From an uncultured Pseudomonadota bacterium (GTDB taxonomy: Bacteria > Pseudomonadota > Gammaproteobacteria > Burkholderiales > Thiobacillaceae): a stretch of DNA of 10,598 bases. Each line of letters begins with the position of its first letter. Within the stretch, counting starts at the first letter, position 1. A program made the position numbers and the translations under genes. Positions 1 through 7,600 of the stretch are shown piece after piece. The stretch is taken from contig CAIXFP010000328.1 of NCBI GenBank assembly GCA_903918705.1, positions 1-10,598 of the forward strand. Reading direction: 5' to 3'. The notes beneath the pieces were generated by a model that saw nothing but the letters and a program-made list of their open reading frames with translations, was not told the origin of the DNA and made no database searches.

Positions 1-1370
1 ACGAAGCCGAAGCGGCGCGCGGTAATGTCGAGATCCGGTACCAGTTCCAGCAGGCTTTCATAAACCGAGCCCAATTCCTCCGGCCCCATGTTGCGATAGT
101 CCACCGGCGCCAGTTGGCCGACACGCTTGGACCAGCGCAGGTGGCGCATTACAGTGAGCAGCGCCTGGTTGGAGAGGCTGGCTTGATCGAGATCGGGACA
201 CTGCCGGAGGTCGAACAGGCCGCCCAGCGCCGGCAGGGCGAGGCGGGTTTCTCCCGCGCCCAGGCCGTTGAAGACGATGCGAACGCCTTGCCACAAATCG
301 CCATAGCGGTCATGGCTGGTACGGCGCAGGCAGCGGTCACGCAGGCGGGAGAGGGCATAGCCCTCGTTGTAAATACGCCGCGCGGCCATTTGAGCGGGGC
401 CATCGCCCGGGGCGTGCAGCACTCCGCGTTCTTCCACGGTGAACAGGAAGATGAAGCGGTACACCAGGCGCAGAAGCTGCTGGTAGTAACCATCGCCATC
501 GGGATCGCTTTTCAGGAGTTCGCCGCTCACCAGTTTCCGGCGCAGGGCCTCGTTGTCCGGGTGTTGCAAAAAGCCTTCGCCCAGGGCGATGAGCGCGGCG
601 GTGACACCCTCGCGCAAGCCTTCACGGACGCGCGTGCCCTGGCGTTGTCCCTCCAGTCGCCATTCTTCCCAGACGCACTCGCTGCCCGGCGTGCCGGCAA
701 GTCCGGCGCGGCTGGCGTGCAGGAGACGCCAGCCGGCGGCGAAATCCGGGTAGCGGGCGTCCTGCAAGATCGCCTGAAGATCGAATTCCAGGTAGCTGGG
801 GCGGGTCAGCGTCGCCGCATCGCGCAACAGACGCAGCTGACGTCCGTTGCTGACCAGCGCCCAGGTGCATTCCGGGCTGGCGTTGAGGAATTCCTGGGCG
901 AGCTGGAAGGCGCTTTTCTTGCGTGTGCCACTGCCCTGTATGGCAAAGCGGGGGTCGGGGTCGTCGAGGTCAAGGCTGTGCGGGGCTATCACCACCGGCA
1001 CACGGCCGCGCGCCAGGAAGCCGATGGGATAGCGGCGTTCCCCGACCTCGATGGCGCCGACCTCTTGCAGATCGGCATAACCCAGGGCGTCGCGCAGGAG
1101 TTCCTGCACGAATTGGCGCGTGTTCCGGACGGCATCCACATCCTGCCGTTCCAGGGTCGCTGCGAAGGCTTTCCATTGAGCCTGGGCGATCTGGAAGGCC
1201 CGGCCATATTCATCCTGAAGCGTGATGCCCTTGGGAATCTGGTAGCGCTCGACGCTCTGGGTTTCGGTTAGCTCACCGCGAGCGGCTTTCTCCAGGGTAT
1301 CCGGCAGGAACAGCGCGCCTTCGAGGCGCAGCGTGTCGAAGGAAAGGGAGGCAGGGTTTTTCTTGGCCAT
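1..1370 (-). CDS. Large Eco57I-like DNA methyltransferase, N-terminal part (3' end outside the window)
   Basis: From the ATG at 1370 the minus strand is open to the left edge, giving 456 residues and no stop. The visible part is the N-terminal and helical region that precedes the catalytic domain in Eco57I/type IIG-like and DISARM-associated adenine methylases. Landmarks are PHSLDLDDPDPRFAIQGSGT (130-149), TWALVSNGRQLRLLRDA (169-185), PSYLEFDLQAIL (191-202), YYQQLLRLVYRFIFLFTVEE (295-314), DRYGDLWQG (354-362), LPALGGLFD (379-387) and the family hallmark YRNMGPEELGSVYESLLEL (425-443). The SAM-binding motif and the NPPY-type catalytic motif should follow but lie outside, so activity and base specificity cannot be judged. 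No PD-(D/E)XK nuclease signature is evident in the N-terminal part. In DISARM-like loci this enzyme would mark host DNA as self. No Shine-Dalgarno sequence precedes the ATG: the bases just upstream belong to the heptamer array and CCCACAA. The alternative is a stand-alone type IIG enzyme, but the helicase neighbours make a multi-gene system more likely. Confidence 0.85.
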   Translation of the reverse strand, partial: MAKKNPASLSFDTLRLEGALFLPDTLEKAARGELTETQSVERYQIPKGITLQDEYGRAFQIAQAQWKAFAATLERQDVDAVRNTRQFVQELLRDALGYADLQEVGAIEVGERRYPIGFLARGRVPVVIAPHSLDLDDPDPRFAIQGSGTRKKSAFQLAQEFLNASPECTWALVSNGRQLRLLRDAATLTRPSYLEFDLQAILQDARYPDFAAGWRLLHASRAGLAGTPGSECVWEEWRLEGQRQGTRVREGLREGVTAALIALGEGFLQHPDNEALRRKLVSGELLKSDPDGDGYYQQLLRLVYRFIFLFTVEERGVLHAPGDGPAQMAARRIYNEGYALSRLRDRCLRRTSHDRYGDLWQGVRIVFNGLGAGETRLALPALGGLFDLRQCPDLDQASLSNQALLTVMRHLRWSKRVGQLAPVDYRNMGPEELGSVYESLLELVPDLDITARRFGF

Positions 1371-1376
1371 TTGTGG

Positions 1377-1418
1377 GTGATCAGTGATCAGTGATCAGTG
1401 ATCAGTGATCGGTGATCG
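1377..1418 (+). repeat. Heptanucleotide tandem repeat, six units, downstream side of the four-helix-bundle gene
   Basis: Read on the plus strand: four perfect copies of GTGATCA followed by two of GTGATCG, 42 bp without interruption. Each unit holds a GATC site, so six occur at exact 7-bp spacing, and the four GTGATCA copies each contain the palindrome TGATCA. The array overlaps the end of the four-helix-bundle gene and stops 6 bp before the methylase ATG at 1370. Because 7 is not a multiple of 3, the TGATCA units place stop codons in all three frames of both strands. Confidence 0.95.
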
Positions 1419-1802
1419 GAGTTGGCCATCTTGGGCTGCGATCTTTATCTGCAAGCTTTCTTGCAGGCGATGGAGTTGTCGTCCGATTACATCGCAGGTT
1501 CCCATCAGTGGCTGGATACTCTCTTCAGTGGTCAGTTCTACCCTGCTTGTCAGTAACAAGTGTGTTTCGAGTTCACGCAGGCTGCCCTGTGCGATCCGAA
1601 GAAATCGCACGAATTCGCGCGGGGCATTACGCGCCCAGCCTTCCGCGATGTTTGCCGGGACCGAAGCAGCTGCCCGTCGAATCTGCGATGTCATGCCGAA
1701 CAATTCCTCTTTCGGGAACGACCTTGTCAGGGTGTAGGCGCCCACTGCCAATTCCATACCTCGCTGCCAGACTTCCAAGTCCCTGTAGCTCGTTATCGCC
1801 AT
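1395..1802 (-). CDS. Four-helix-bundle protein, 23S rRNA intervening-sequence family
   Basis: This is a 135-residue all-helical protein. Family signatures are YRDLEVWQRGMELA (6-19), SFPKEELFGMTSQIRRAA (28-45), SVPANIAEGWAR (47-58) and FLRIAQGSLRELETHLLL (67-84). These match the S23/IVP family of small four-helix-bundle proteins, first known from open frames inside 23S rRNA intervening sequences and structurally related to the Avd protein of diversity-generating retroelements. The biochemical role is unknown; nucleic-acid binding is plausible but not visible here. No 23S rRNA, reverse transcriptase or template/variable repeat pair accompanies it. The gene sits between the SNF2 and methylase genes of a defence operon and is flanked by inverted heptamer arrays. 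Its last residues (RSPITDH) and TGA are encoded by the downstream array, which suggests the natural protein end has been replaced or extended by repeat sequence. It starts 55 bp after the SNF2 stop and has its own strong ribosome binding site. Confidence 0.9.
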   Translation of the reverse strand: MAITSYRDLEVWQRGMELAVGAYTLTRSFPKEELFGMTSQIRRAAASVPANIAEGWARNAPREFVRFLRIAQGSLRELETHLLLTSRVELTTEESIQPLMGTCDVIGRQLHRLQESLQIKIAAQDGQLRSPITDH

Positions 1803-1806
1803 ACCA

Positions 1807-1812
1807 CCCTCC
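1807..1812 (-). promoter_or_regulatory. Strong ribosome binding site of the four-helix-bundle gene
   Basis: GGAGGG lies four bases before the ATG at 1802. It is the best Shine-Dalgarno match in the window and it is carried by the repeat-flanked unit itself, so the small gene brings its own translation start. Confidence 0.75.
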
Positions 1813-1861
1813 GTTTACCGTTCACCCCGTTACAGTTCACTGCTCACCGATTACCGATCAC
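1812..1861 (-). repeat. Degenerate heptanucleotide array, upstream side of the four-helix-bundle gene
   Basis: Read on the minus strand from 1861 the sequence breaks into 7-base units: GTGATCG, GTAATCG, GTGAGCA, GTGAACT, GTAACGG, one extra G, GTGAACG, GTAAACG. The consensus is roughly GTRANCG. The first unit contains the TGA stop of the SNF2 gene, and the last base of the last unit begins the GGAGGG ribosome binding site of the four-helix-bundle gene. The array is inverted relative to the one at 1377-1418. Confidence 0.75.
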
Positions 1862-4656
1862 AACCGATCCGGCAGAAGCACATAGACGCCCAGCACATCT
1901 ACCGGTAGGCAGGCGCGGACGACGTATTGGCCGACGTCGTCGGAGGCTTTGCGCACGCGGCGATGGTCAGCCAGCAGGGCTTCCGCTCGCTCCTTGGCCA
2001 GGTCATCGAGGGTGGCCCGCTGCTGCTCCAGGAAGTCCAGGGCGGCTTGTACCTCCCGCGCCGCTTGTTCGCGGCTGAGGTTGGCGCTGGGGGCGGCGTC
2101 GAGCAGTTTGGCCACTGTCGTGTCGAACAGCCATTCGGGCCGGGTACGTCCGCGTACGGCAATGGCGACGGTTTCTTCCGCCATCAGTTGGCGCGCTTCG
2201 CCGCGTCGGGTGAAGGAAAGCTGGTGACGGATGCGCAGCAGGTAGAGTGTGGTGACCAAATCGACCTCGGTGGTTACCGTGGCGGCGGCGCGGGCGGCCA
2301 GCGGCGCTTCGTCGGTCATGGCCCCTTCCAGCAGGGTATCGGCCAGCAGGGCGACGAGGGGATGGCTGCGGTGGACAAACTGGGCGCCGGCTGCCGGCGG
2401 GTAATGGAAATCGACCGCCATCGGTTTGCTGAAACCTTCTTCCGCCAGACGTTCCCTGACGATTTGCGGCAAGTGCTGGGGCAGCAGGCGGAAGGCGGTG
2501 CGCTTGTAGGTTTCGAGCGGGGCATTCAGGCGCCGGGTGGCACCCTGGACAAAACGCGCGACATCTTCTTCACCGCCGAGGACTTCGAGCTGTTTGCGCC
2601 ACTCGGGCAAGACTTCCTCGGGGCGCAGGCGGCGCTGGGCGAACACGGTACGGTTGGCCTTGGCCCGTTCGAGTGCATCCTGCCAGGCGATTTCGACCGG
2701 CTTGAGGTCGAAGGTTGGGTCACCGAAATCGAAGGCCTCCTGCTTGGCGGTGTGCGAGCGATTGCGTTTCAGGAGCGCCGCCTTGATCAGCGCCTGGCTG
2801 ATGCGCTGCTCGTCTTCCGGCATGGGCACCAGCACGCCCAGTTCCTTGCGGATGGCTTCCGCTTTTCTCAGGATGATATTGAGGATGAAGCCATCGACAG
2901 GATTGTCCTGGCCGTAGAGCATGGTGGCGCGCACTTCGCTGGACTGCTGGCCGAAGCGGTCGACGCGACCTTCGCGCTGTTCGTGGCGAGTGGGGTTCCA
3001 GGCGAGGTCGTAATGCACCACGGCGTCGAAGTGGTGTTGAAGGTTGATGCCCTCGGACATGCAATCCGTGGCGATCAGAACGGGTTGTTCGGACTCACCC
3101 AGGTTGGCGACACGGACCTCACGCTCCTCTGGGGTGTATTCGCCGGTGACGGCATCCACCGTCGCATTGGGAAAATGCCGGCGCACGTGGGCTGCCACGT
3201 AATGGGCGGTGGCGACGTAGCGGCAGAACACAACGGGATGGAAGCCGTCTCGCAACAGTACGTCCAGGTGCTCGATGAGGGCGGCGAGTTTGGGGTCGTC
3301 CCTGCTGCCGGCGAGGCTGCGCGCTTCCGCGATCAGCTCGGTCAGGTATTCGGCTTCTTCGAGACGCGCAGGCGGTTCAAGGTCATCGGTCGACAGATTG
3401 TCTGGCTGGCCGTCGTACATGTGTTCCTCGTCGGCCAGCGCCTCCATCTCTTCCAGCGTGCCGGTGAGGCGAGTGGATAGCGCCTTCTCCGCCGCCGCCG
3501 GGCTGGAGGCGACACAGCGCAGCAGAGCCAGGGTGGCGTACCAGATCAGGCGCGCACTGCCGCCGGCGGTCTGTTCGGCCCGGTCGGCCATGTCGATGCA
3601 GTAGTCCTGCACACTGTCGAAGAAATGGCCCCAGCGGCCTGACAGGGTATAGGTCACCTCTGCCGTCATCCGGCGCGGAAATATCCGGGTGTCCTGCCAC
3701 TCCTCGATGTCCTTGCGTCGGCGCTGGACGAAATGACGGGCAAGTTCGCGGCGCAGGGGATGGTCAGCGTTGGCGCCGATGCCCTGCAAGGTGCCGAACT
3801 CGGTCTTGAGCAGCGAGAGCAGGTTGTAGAACGCGGACTCGTCGCCGGAGTGTGGGGTAGCGGTGAGCAGAATCAAATGCCGGAATTCATCGGCACCCAG
3901 CCGTTGCAACAACTCGAAACGGAGTTGCCGACCTTGCCCAGCTGCGGCGCAGGTATGTGCCTCATCGACGATGATGCATTCCGGCGCAATCGCCAGGAAG
4001 TGCTCGCGATGCCGCTCGCTCTTGATGTAGTCGAGGCTGACGACGACGAAGGGATGCTGATCGAAGAGGGAGATGCCGTGGGGTAGGTCGCGCTCGATCT
4101 TTGCCACGCTGGCTGAGGTCAGCGCCACGGCTTTCATGTGGAACCGTTCGGCCAGTTCCTGCTGCCATTGCTCGACCAGGTGGGGCGGGCAGAGCACGGC
4201 CAACCGACTGATTTCGCCCCGGTCGAGGAGTTCGCGCGCAATGAGGCCGGCTTCAATGGTCTTGCCGATACCGACATCGTCCGCCACCAGCAGCCGTATC
4301 GTGGGCAGACGCAACGCCATCAACAACGGAACCAGCTGATAGGCACGCGGTTCCACCGCAATGTTGCCGAAGGAACGGAACGGCCCAGCGCCAGCGCGCA
4401 GCTTGAGCTTGAGGGCATCGCGCAGGAGACGGGCGGCGTCATGGGTGCCGGGGCGCTCCGGGTCCGGCCAAGCAAAGCTCGCAGGCTCGGGTGGGGTGAG
4501 TTCAAGCTCCGGAATCAGGGTGACGACGTCCTCGTCGGACCCACCGAATGGACGTAGCCGCAGGGCTTCGCGACGGGTATCGGGCTGCACCACCCATTCG
4601 CGTCCACGCGCCTTGACCAGCACTCCAGGGGAAAAGTCGTAAGCGGGCGCAGTCAT
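1858..4656 (-). CDS. SNF2/RapA-like superfamily 2 helicase (DrmD-like)
   Basis: This 932-residue Swi2/Snf2-type ATPase is expected to translocate on double-stranded DNA. After an N-terminal region of about 100 residues (KARGREWVVQPD at 15-26), the first lobe has AYQLVPLLMAL (105-115), Walker A VADDVGIGKT (124-133), LCPPHLVEQW (155-164), the DEAH box (231-234) and LLTATPHSG (263-271). A linker of roughly 110 residues follows. The second lobe has VVFCRYVATAHY (475-486), IATDCMSEGINLQ (528-540) and the arginine-finger motif HEQREGRVDRFGQ (558-570). The C-terminal 350 residues hold no motif I recognise and are rich in charged helices near 860-900. All core ATPase motifs are intact. The order of motifs and the HEQREGRVDRFGQ form match the RapA/DrmD branch rather than eukaryotic remodellers. 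In DISARM class 1, DrmD is the equivalent protein and is encoded next to the methylase, as here. The start at 4656 was chosen for the ATGA overlap; a longer form from 4773 would overlap the upstream gene by 121 bp and adds a cysteine- and arginine-rich stretch with no family resemblance. The stop lies inside the first heptamer of the repeat array at 1812-1861. Confidence 0.88.
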   Translation of the reverse strand: MTAPAYDFSPGVLVKARGREWVVQPDTRREALRLRPFGGSDEDVVTLIPELELTPPEPASFAWPDPERPGTHDAARLLRDALKLKLRAGAGPFRSFGNIAVEPRAYQLVPLLMALRLPTIRLLVADDVGIGKTIEAGLIARELLDRGEISRLAVLCPPHLVEQWQQELAERFHMKAVALTSASVAKIERDLPHGISLFDQHPFVVVSLDYIKSERHREHFLAIAPECIIVDEAHTCAAAGQGRQLRFELLQRLGADEFRHLILLTATPHSGDESAFYNLLSLLKTEFGTLQGIGANADHPLRRELARHFVQRRRKDIEEWQDTRIFPRRMTAEVTYTLSGRWGHFFDSVQDYCIDMADRAEQTAGGSARLIWYATLALLRCVASSPAAAEKALSTRLTGTLEEMEALADEEHMYDGQPDNLSTDDLEPPARLEEAEYLTELIAEARSLAGSRDDPKLAALIEHLDVLLRDGFHPVVFCRYVATAHYVAAHVRRHFPNATVDAVTGEYTPEEREVRVANLGESEQPVLIATDCMSEGINLQHHFDAVVHYDLAWNPTRHEQREGRVDRFGQQSSEVRATMLYGQDNPVDGFILNIILRKAEAIRKELGVLVPMPEDEQRISQALIKAALLKRNRSHTAKQEAFDFGDPTFDLKPVEIAWQDALERAKANRTVFAQRRLRPEEVLPEWRKQLEVLGGEEDVARFVQGATRRLNAPLETYKRTAFRLLPQHLPQIVRERLAEEGFSKPMAVDFHYPPAAGAQFVHRSHPLVALLADTLLEGAMTDEAPLAARAAATVTTEVDLVTTLYLLRIRHQLSFTRRGEARQLMAEETVAIAVRGRTRPEWLFDTTVAKLLDAAPSANLSREQAAREVQAALDFLEQQRATLDDLAKERAEALLADHRRVRKASDDVGQYVVRACLPVDVLGVYVLLPDRL
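4653..4656 (-). other. ATGA start-stop overlap joining the two helicase genes
   Basis: The ATG of the SNF2 gene (4656-4654) shares two bases with the TGA of the DUF1998 helicase (4655-4653). This is a classic translational coupling arrangement. A weak purine stretch, GGAGAG, lies at 4673-4668, 11 bases upstream, which is rather far for an independent ribosome binding site and fits re-initiation. The overlap is also the reason to prefer this start over in-frame codons up to 4773. Confidence 0.8.
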
Positions 4657-7600
4657 TGTTGTTCTGTCTCTCCGGTGCCAAACACATCGGGGTATTGAGT
4701 AAAGGAGGCCACCCAGCCGGCACGTTCGGCAAAGACCAGCACGCGATAACCGCGATCCTCGGCATAGGTGCACAAATCAGCCGCTGGTTCGGTGAAGAAA
4801 ATGAGGGCACGGGCGGTTTTGTACTGCGCATCCGCGACGCCTGCACCCTCGTTCAGTGAAACCTGGACGGCGTCGGGGCAGCGCAGTTTGCGCCGGTCGA
4901 TTTCAGCCAGCCAATCTACTAGGAGGCCTCCGCTTTCCTGGACAGCCGAGTCAGATACTGCGGTCCTTGACCCGACGCTGGCATTGGCCAGGGCGACCAG
5001 CAATTTCAGGGCGTCCGCGTCCTGACGGTTGATCTTGTCATGGTCGGGCTGGTTGAAATAGGACAACAGGCACTGATAGCACCCGGCCTCACAAATCCGC
5101 GTGCCATCCTTGCGTTGTTCAAGCTCAGGCAGGTTCTCCAGACGCCAGTCGCCATCCGGACGCCGGTAATGCATGAGGGCAAGGGCATTCCCCGCGACTT
5201 CGGCCAGGCTCCCGGGCTCATTCGCGAGACGGGTCAATACGCCGGCGCCGCCCTCGGCTGCTTCATAGAACATCAGGGCGCGCCGCTGATCTCCGTTAGG
5301 CAAGGGTTCGGAAACCAGTTCGGCTTCCTCAATCTGGAAGGTCTGCTCGATGCCGCGCTTGAGTGCCGCTTGCAGCGTGGCCATGGTGGTTTCGGTGAGC
5401 ACCTGGGTTGGGGTCAGGATCAAGATGTTGCGGTGGTCCTCCACGAAGGGAACGATGCGTTGGTTCGGCACCTTGTCGAGGAGTGCTTCGTCGGGCGTGT
5501 CGGTCCCCGCCTCTTCATTGGGGCTTTCCTGCTTGCTCCAGATGCCGGTGATCGGGTTGATATAAAAACCGAGCTGTTTCTTGTCCTTGCGGCGACGCCA
5601 GCCCCGGTTGATTCGCCACAGGCGCGCTGCCGGTGCATAGGTCAGTGTGGCGAGAACCTCGTCGTCCAGCCGAACTTCCGCCTCGGCTTTCTGGATCAAA
5701 CCATCGGGGCCAGGCAGAAAACGGTAGGTCGTTTGCAGTTCGAAGCCCTGGCGCTGGCGTTCCTCGTCATTGATGGAGATGCGCTCCACCGGCACAGTCT
5801 CAACCGTTTCGATGCGGTAGAGCTGACTGACTCGATCCTGATCGGTCAGTGCCGCGCCACAATGTTCACAGACATTGGCCAAGGGCTCGCTGGCGGCATC
5901 TTCGCCCAAGTGGCCGTAGCCGCAGTGGGCGCAGATGCGCGCGGTTAGGGTACCCAGCTCGCTCTGGGCCGAGACATGTTCACTCGCACCCACGTTGAGC
6001 TTGGCGCGGATCACCCGGTAGGTGCGGCCCTCGTGATAGATGAGGCTACGGGGACCGAACTCCGACAGCGCCAGGAAGCGTGGCCGGCTGACCATGCTGC
6101 CGTCGTCATCCTTGCCGTTGACGCTGCCACCCTTGCCTGGAATCCAGGCCATGAGGGGCAGGCGCGGGAAGTTGTAGCCGGGGAGGAAGCCCTGGCTGGC
6201 GAGATAGCGGTAGGTGTAGAAATCCGAGTTCTGGGTGTTACCGGACTTGAGCAGCACAGCGTACTGGCGAGCCGCATCTCCATAACGACGACGTGCATTT
6301 TCGCGCTCGGCTTGGCTTGCCGCATGGCTCTTGACCACCGCATCGGCCATGTCCATTTGTTTACGCGTCGCCTCGAAGAGCTTGCGCCAGCGATCCAGTG
6401 CGCGATCGAAGGCCTCGGGTGCCGAATCGATCACCTGATCGACATACCGGTCAGAGAACCAGGGCGCGGCATCCGACGTGAGTTCATGCTGGACCTCTGC
6501 GATCACCTTGCTTGCCTGTTCTCGTGCACGGGCAAGGATGGCAGGGTTGTTGATATGACTCTGCAGGTCGGTCTTGAGGGGCTTGCCTTCCTGATCGAGG
6601 TCGAGCAACGGTGCGATGCTGGTGTCGAGCACACGTTCGACGTTGGCGAGCCAAACGGCCTGCAGATGGCTCTCGATCAGATCGCGATTTGCGAGATCCA
6701 GGGTGGGCGCCTTGACGACACCGTAAACCATCTCGCCGGCATGATTGAAGAACCACTGGTCATGCGGGCTCTGCGCCGCGCAATAGCTCACCACGAGCGC
6801 TGGCTGGCCAGAGCGCCCAGCGCGACCACTACGCTGGGCGTAGTTCGCTGGTGTCGGTGGCATGTTGCGTAGGTAGACGGTATTGAGCGAGGAAATGTCT
6901 ACGCCGAGTTCCATGGTTGGCGAGCAGAACAGGACAGGGAGGCGCTGAAGTGGTGCGTCGTGAGCCGGGTTTGCCGCCCAATCCTGACGGTCTTTGTTGG
7001 TGTAGCGGAATCGCGCCTCCAGCAATTGCCGTTTGGCTGCATCTACCTGGGCCGTATGTTCATGGGCCTCGAACTCGAATAGGGGATGCGATGGCAGGTT
7101 GAGCAACTGAGCGATCGTCAGATACAGGCGACGGAAGAAAGTATTGGTTTTGTCTTCGACTTCGGCGGGTAGGTCATGGATCATGCGCCATTGCATAGCA
7201 GACGCTTTCAGACGCCAGCCAAGCAGATTCTTGTCGAGACTCTGTCGCTGTACGTAGCCATAATCGCTGGCAACGCTCAGGAAATCGCTGAGAATCTCGG
7301 TGACTTCCTGATCTTTCCAGCCCTGGACCATGCTGGCCGCCGGAGTGTTGCTCCAAAATGAAGCGGTCTTCAACAACCTGACCATGCGAGACCGTGGACC
7401 GCCGCTGACCAGATCGTCTCGCGGCTTACCCTTGAACTCGGGTCGCTTTCCAAGAATGAGATATTTCGCGGTTGCGAGGCGCTCGTCCGATGCGAATGCC
7501 CAGCGTTCATTCAAGTAGCTGAAGGCGCTGGTTCGTGCCTTGTCTTGCTCCATCGCGTCGAGGTAGCGGGATTCGATGCACAGGTTGCGCCGCAGCTCGC

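Larger units (their letters stand above)
1377..1861 (-). mobile_element. Putative small cassette: four-helix-bundle gene between inverted heptamer arrays
   Basis: Both ends read inward as GTGATCR heptamers (plus strand at 1377, minus strand at 1861) and both arrays end in CGGAG toward the gene. The arrangement resembles imperfect terminal inverted repeats around a single gene, giving a unit of about 485 bp. It lies exactly between two genes that would otherwise be near-adjacent. No transposase is encoded, so it would have to be moved in trans or by recombination between repeats. No clear target-site duplication is visible, and mobility is an inference. Confidence 0.4.

Noticed and set aside
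114..1271. A 385-residue plus-strand open frame
   Set aside because: It mirrors the methylase, which has clear family motifs in an uninterrupted 456-codon frame. The plus-strand product has no recognisable domain.
1377..1418. Short tandem repeats as a CRISPR array
   Set aside because: Units are 7 bp and directly abutting, with no spacers and no cas genes.
1395..1802. The four-helix-bundle gene as part of a 23S rRNA intervening sequence or a diversity-generating retroelement
   Set aside because: No rRNA sequence flanks it, and there is no reverse transcriptase or template/variable repeat pair in the window.
1377..1861. The heptamer arrays as a rho-independent terminator
   Set aside because: TGATCA copies can pair, but there is no GC-rich stem followed by a T-run, and the methylase gene downstream needs read-through.
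1927..3480. A 517-residue plus-strand open frame
   Set aside because: It is antisense to the SNF2 helicase, whose frame shows all helicase motifs. The plus-strand translation has no recognisable domain and is explained by strong G/C third-position bias.
4657..4773. A longer SNF2 protein starting at 4773
   Set aside because: It would overlap the upstream helicase by 121 bp and add 39 residues unlike the family. The ATG at 4656 forms a standard ATGA overlap.
5040..6872. Two plus-strand open frames of about 300 residues each (5040-5948 and 5976-6872)
   Set aside because: Both lie antisense within the DUF1998 helicase and have no family resemblance or convincing ribosome binding site.
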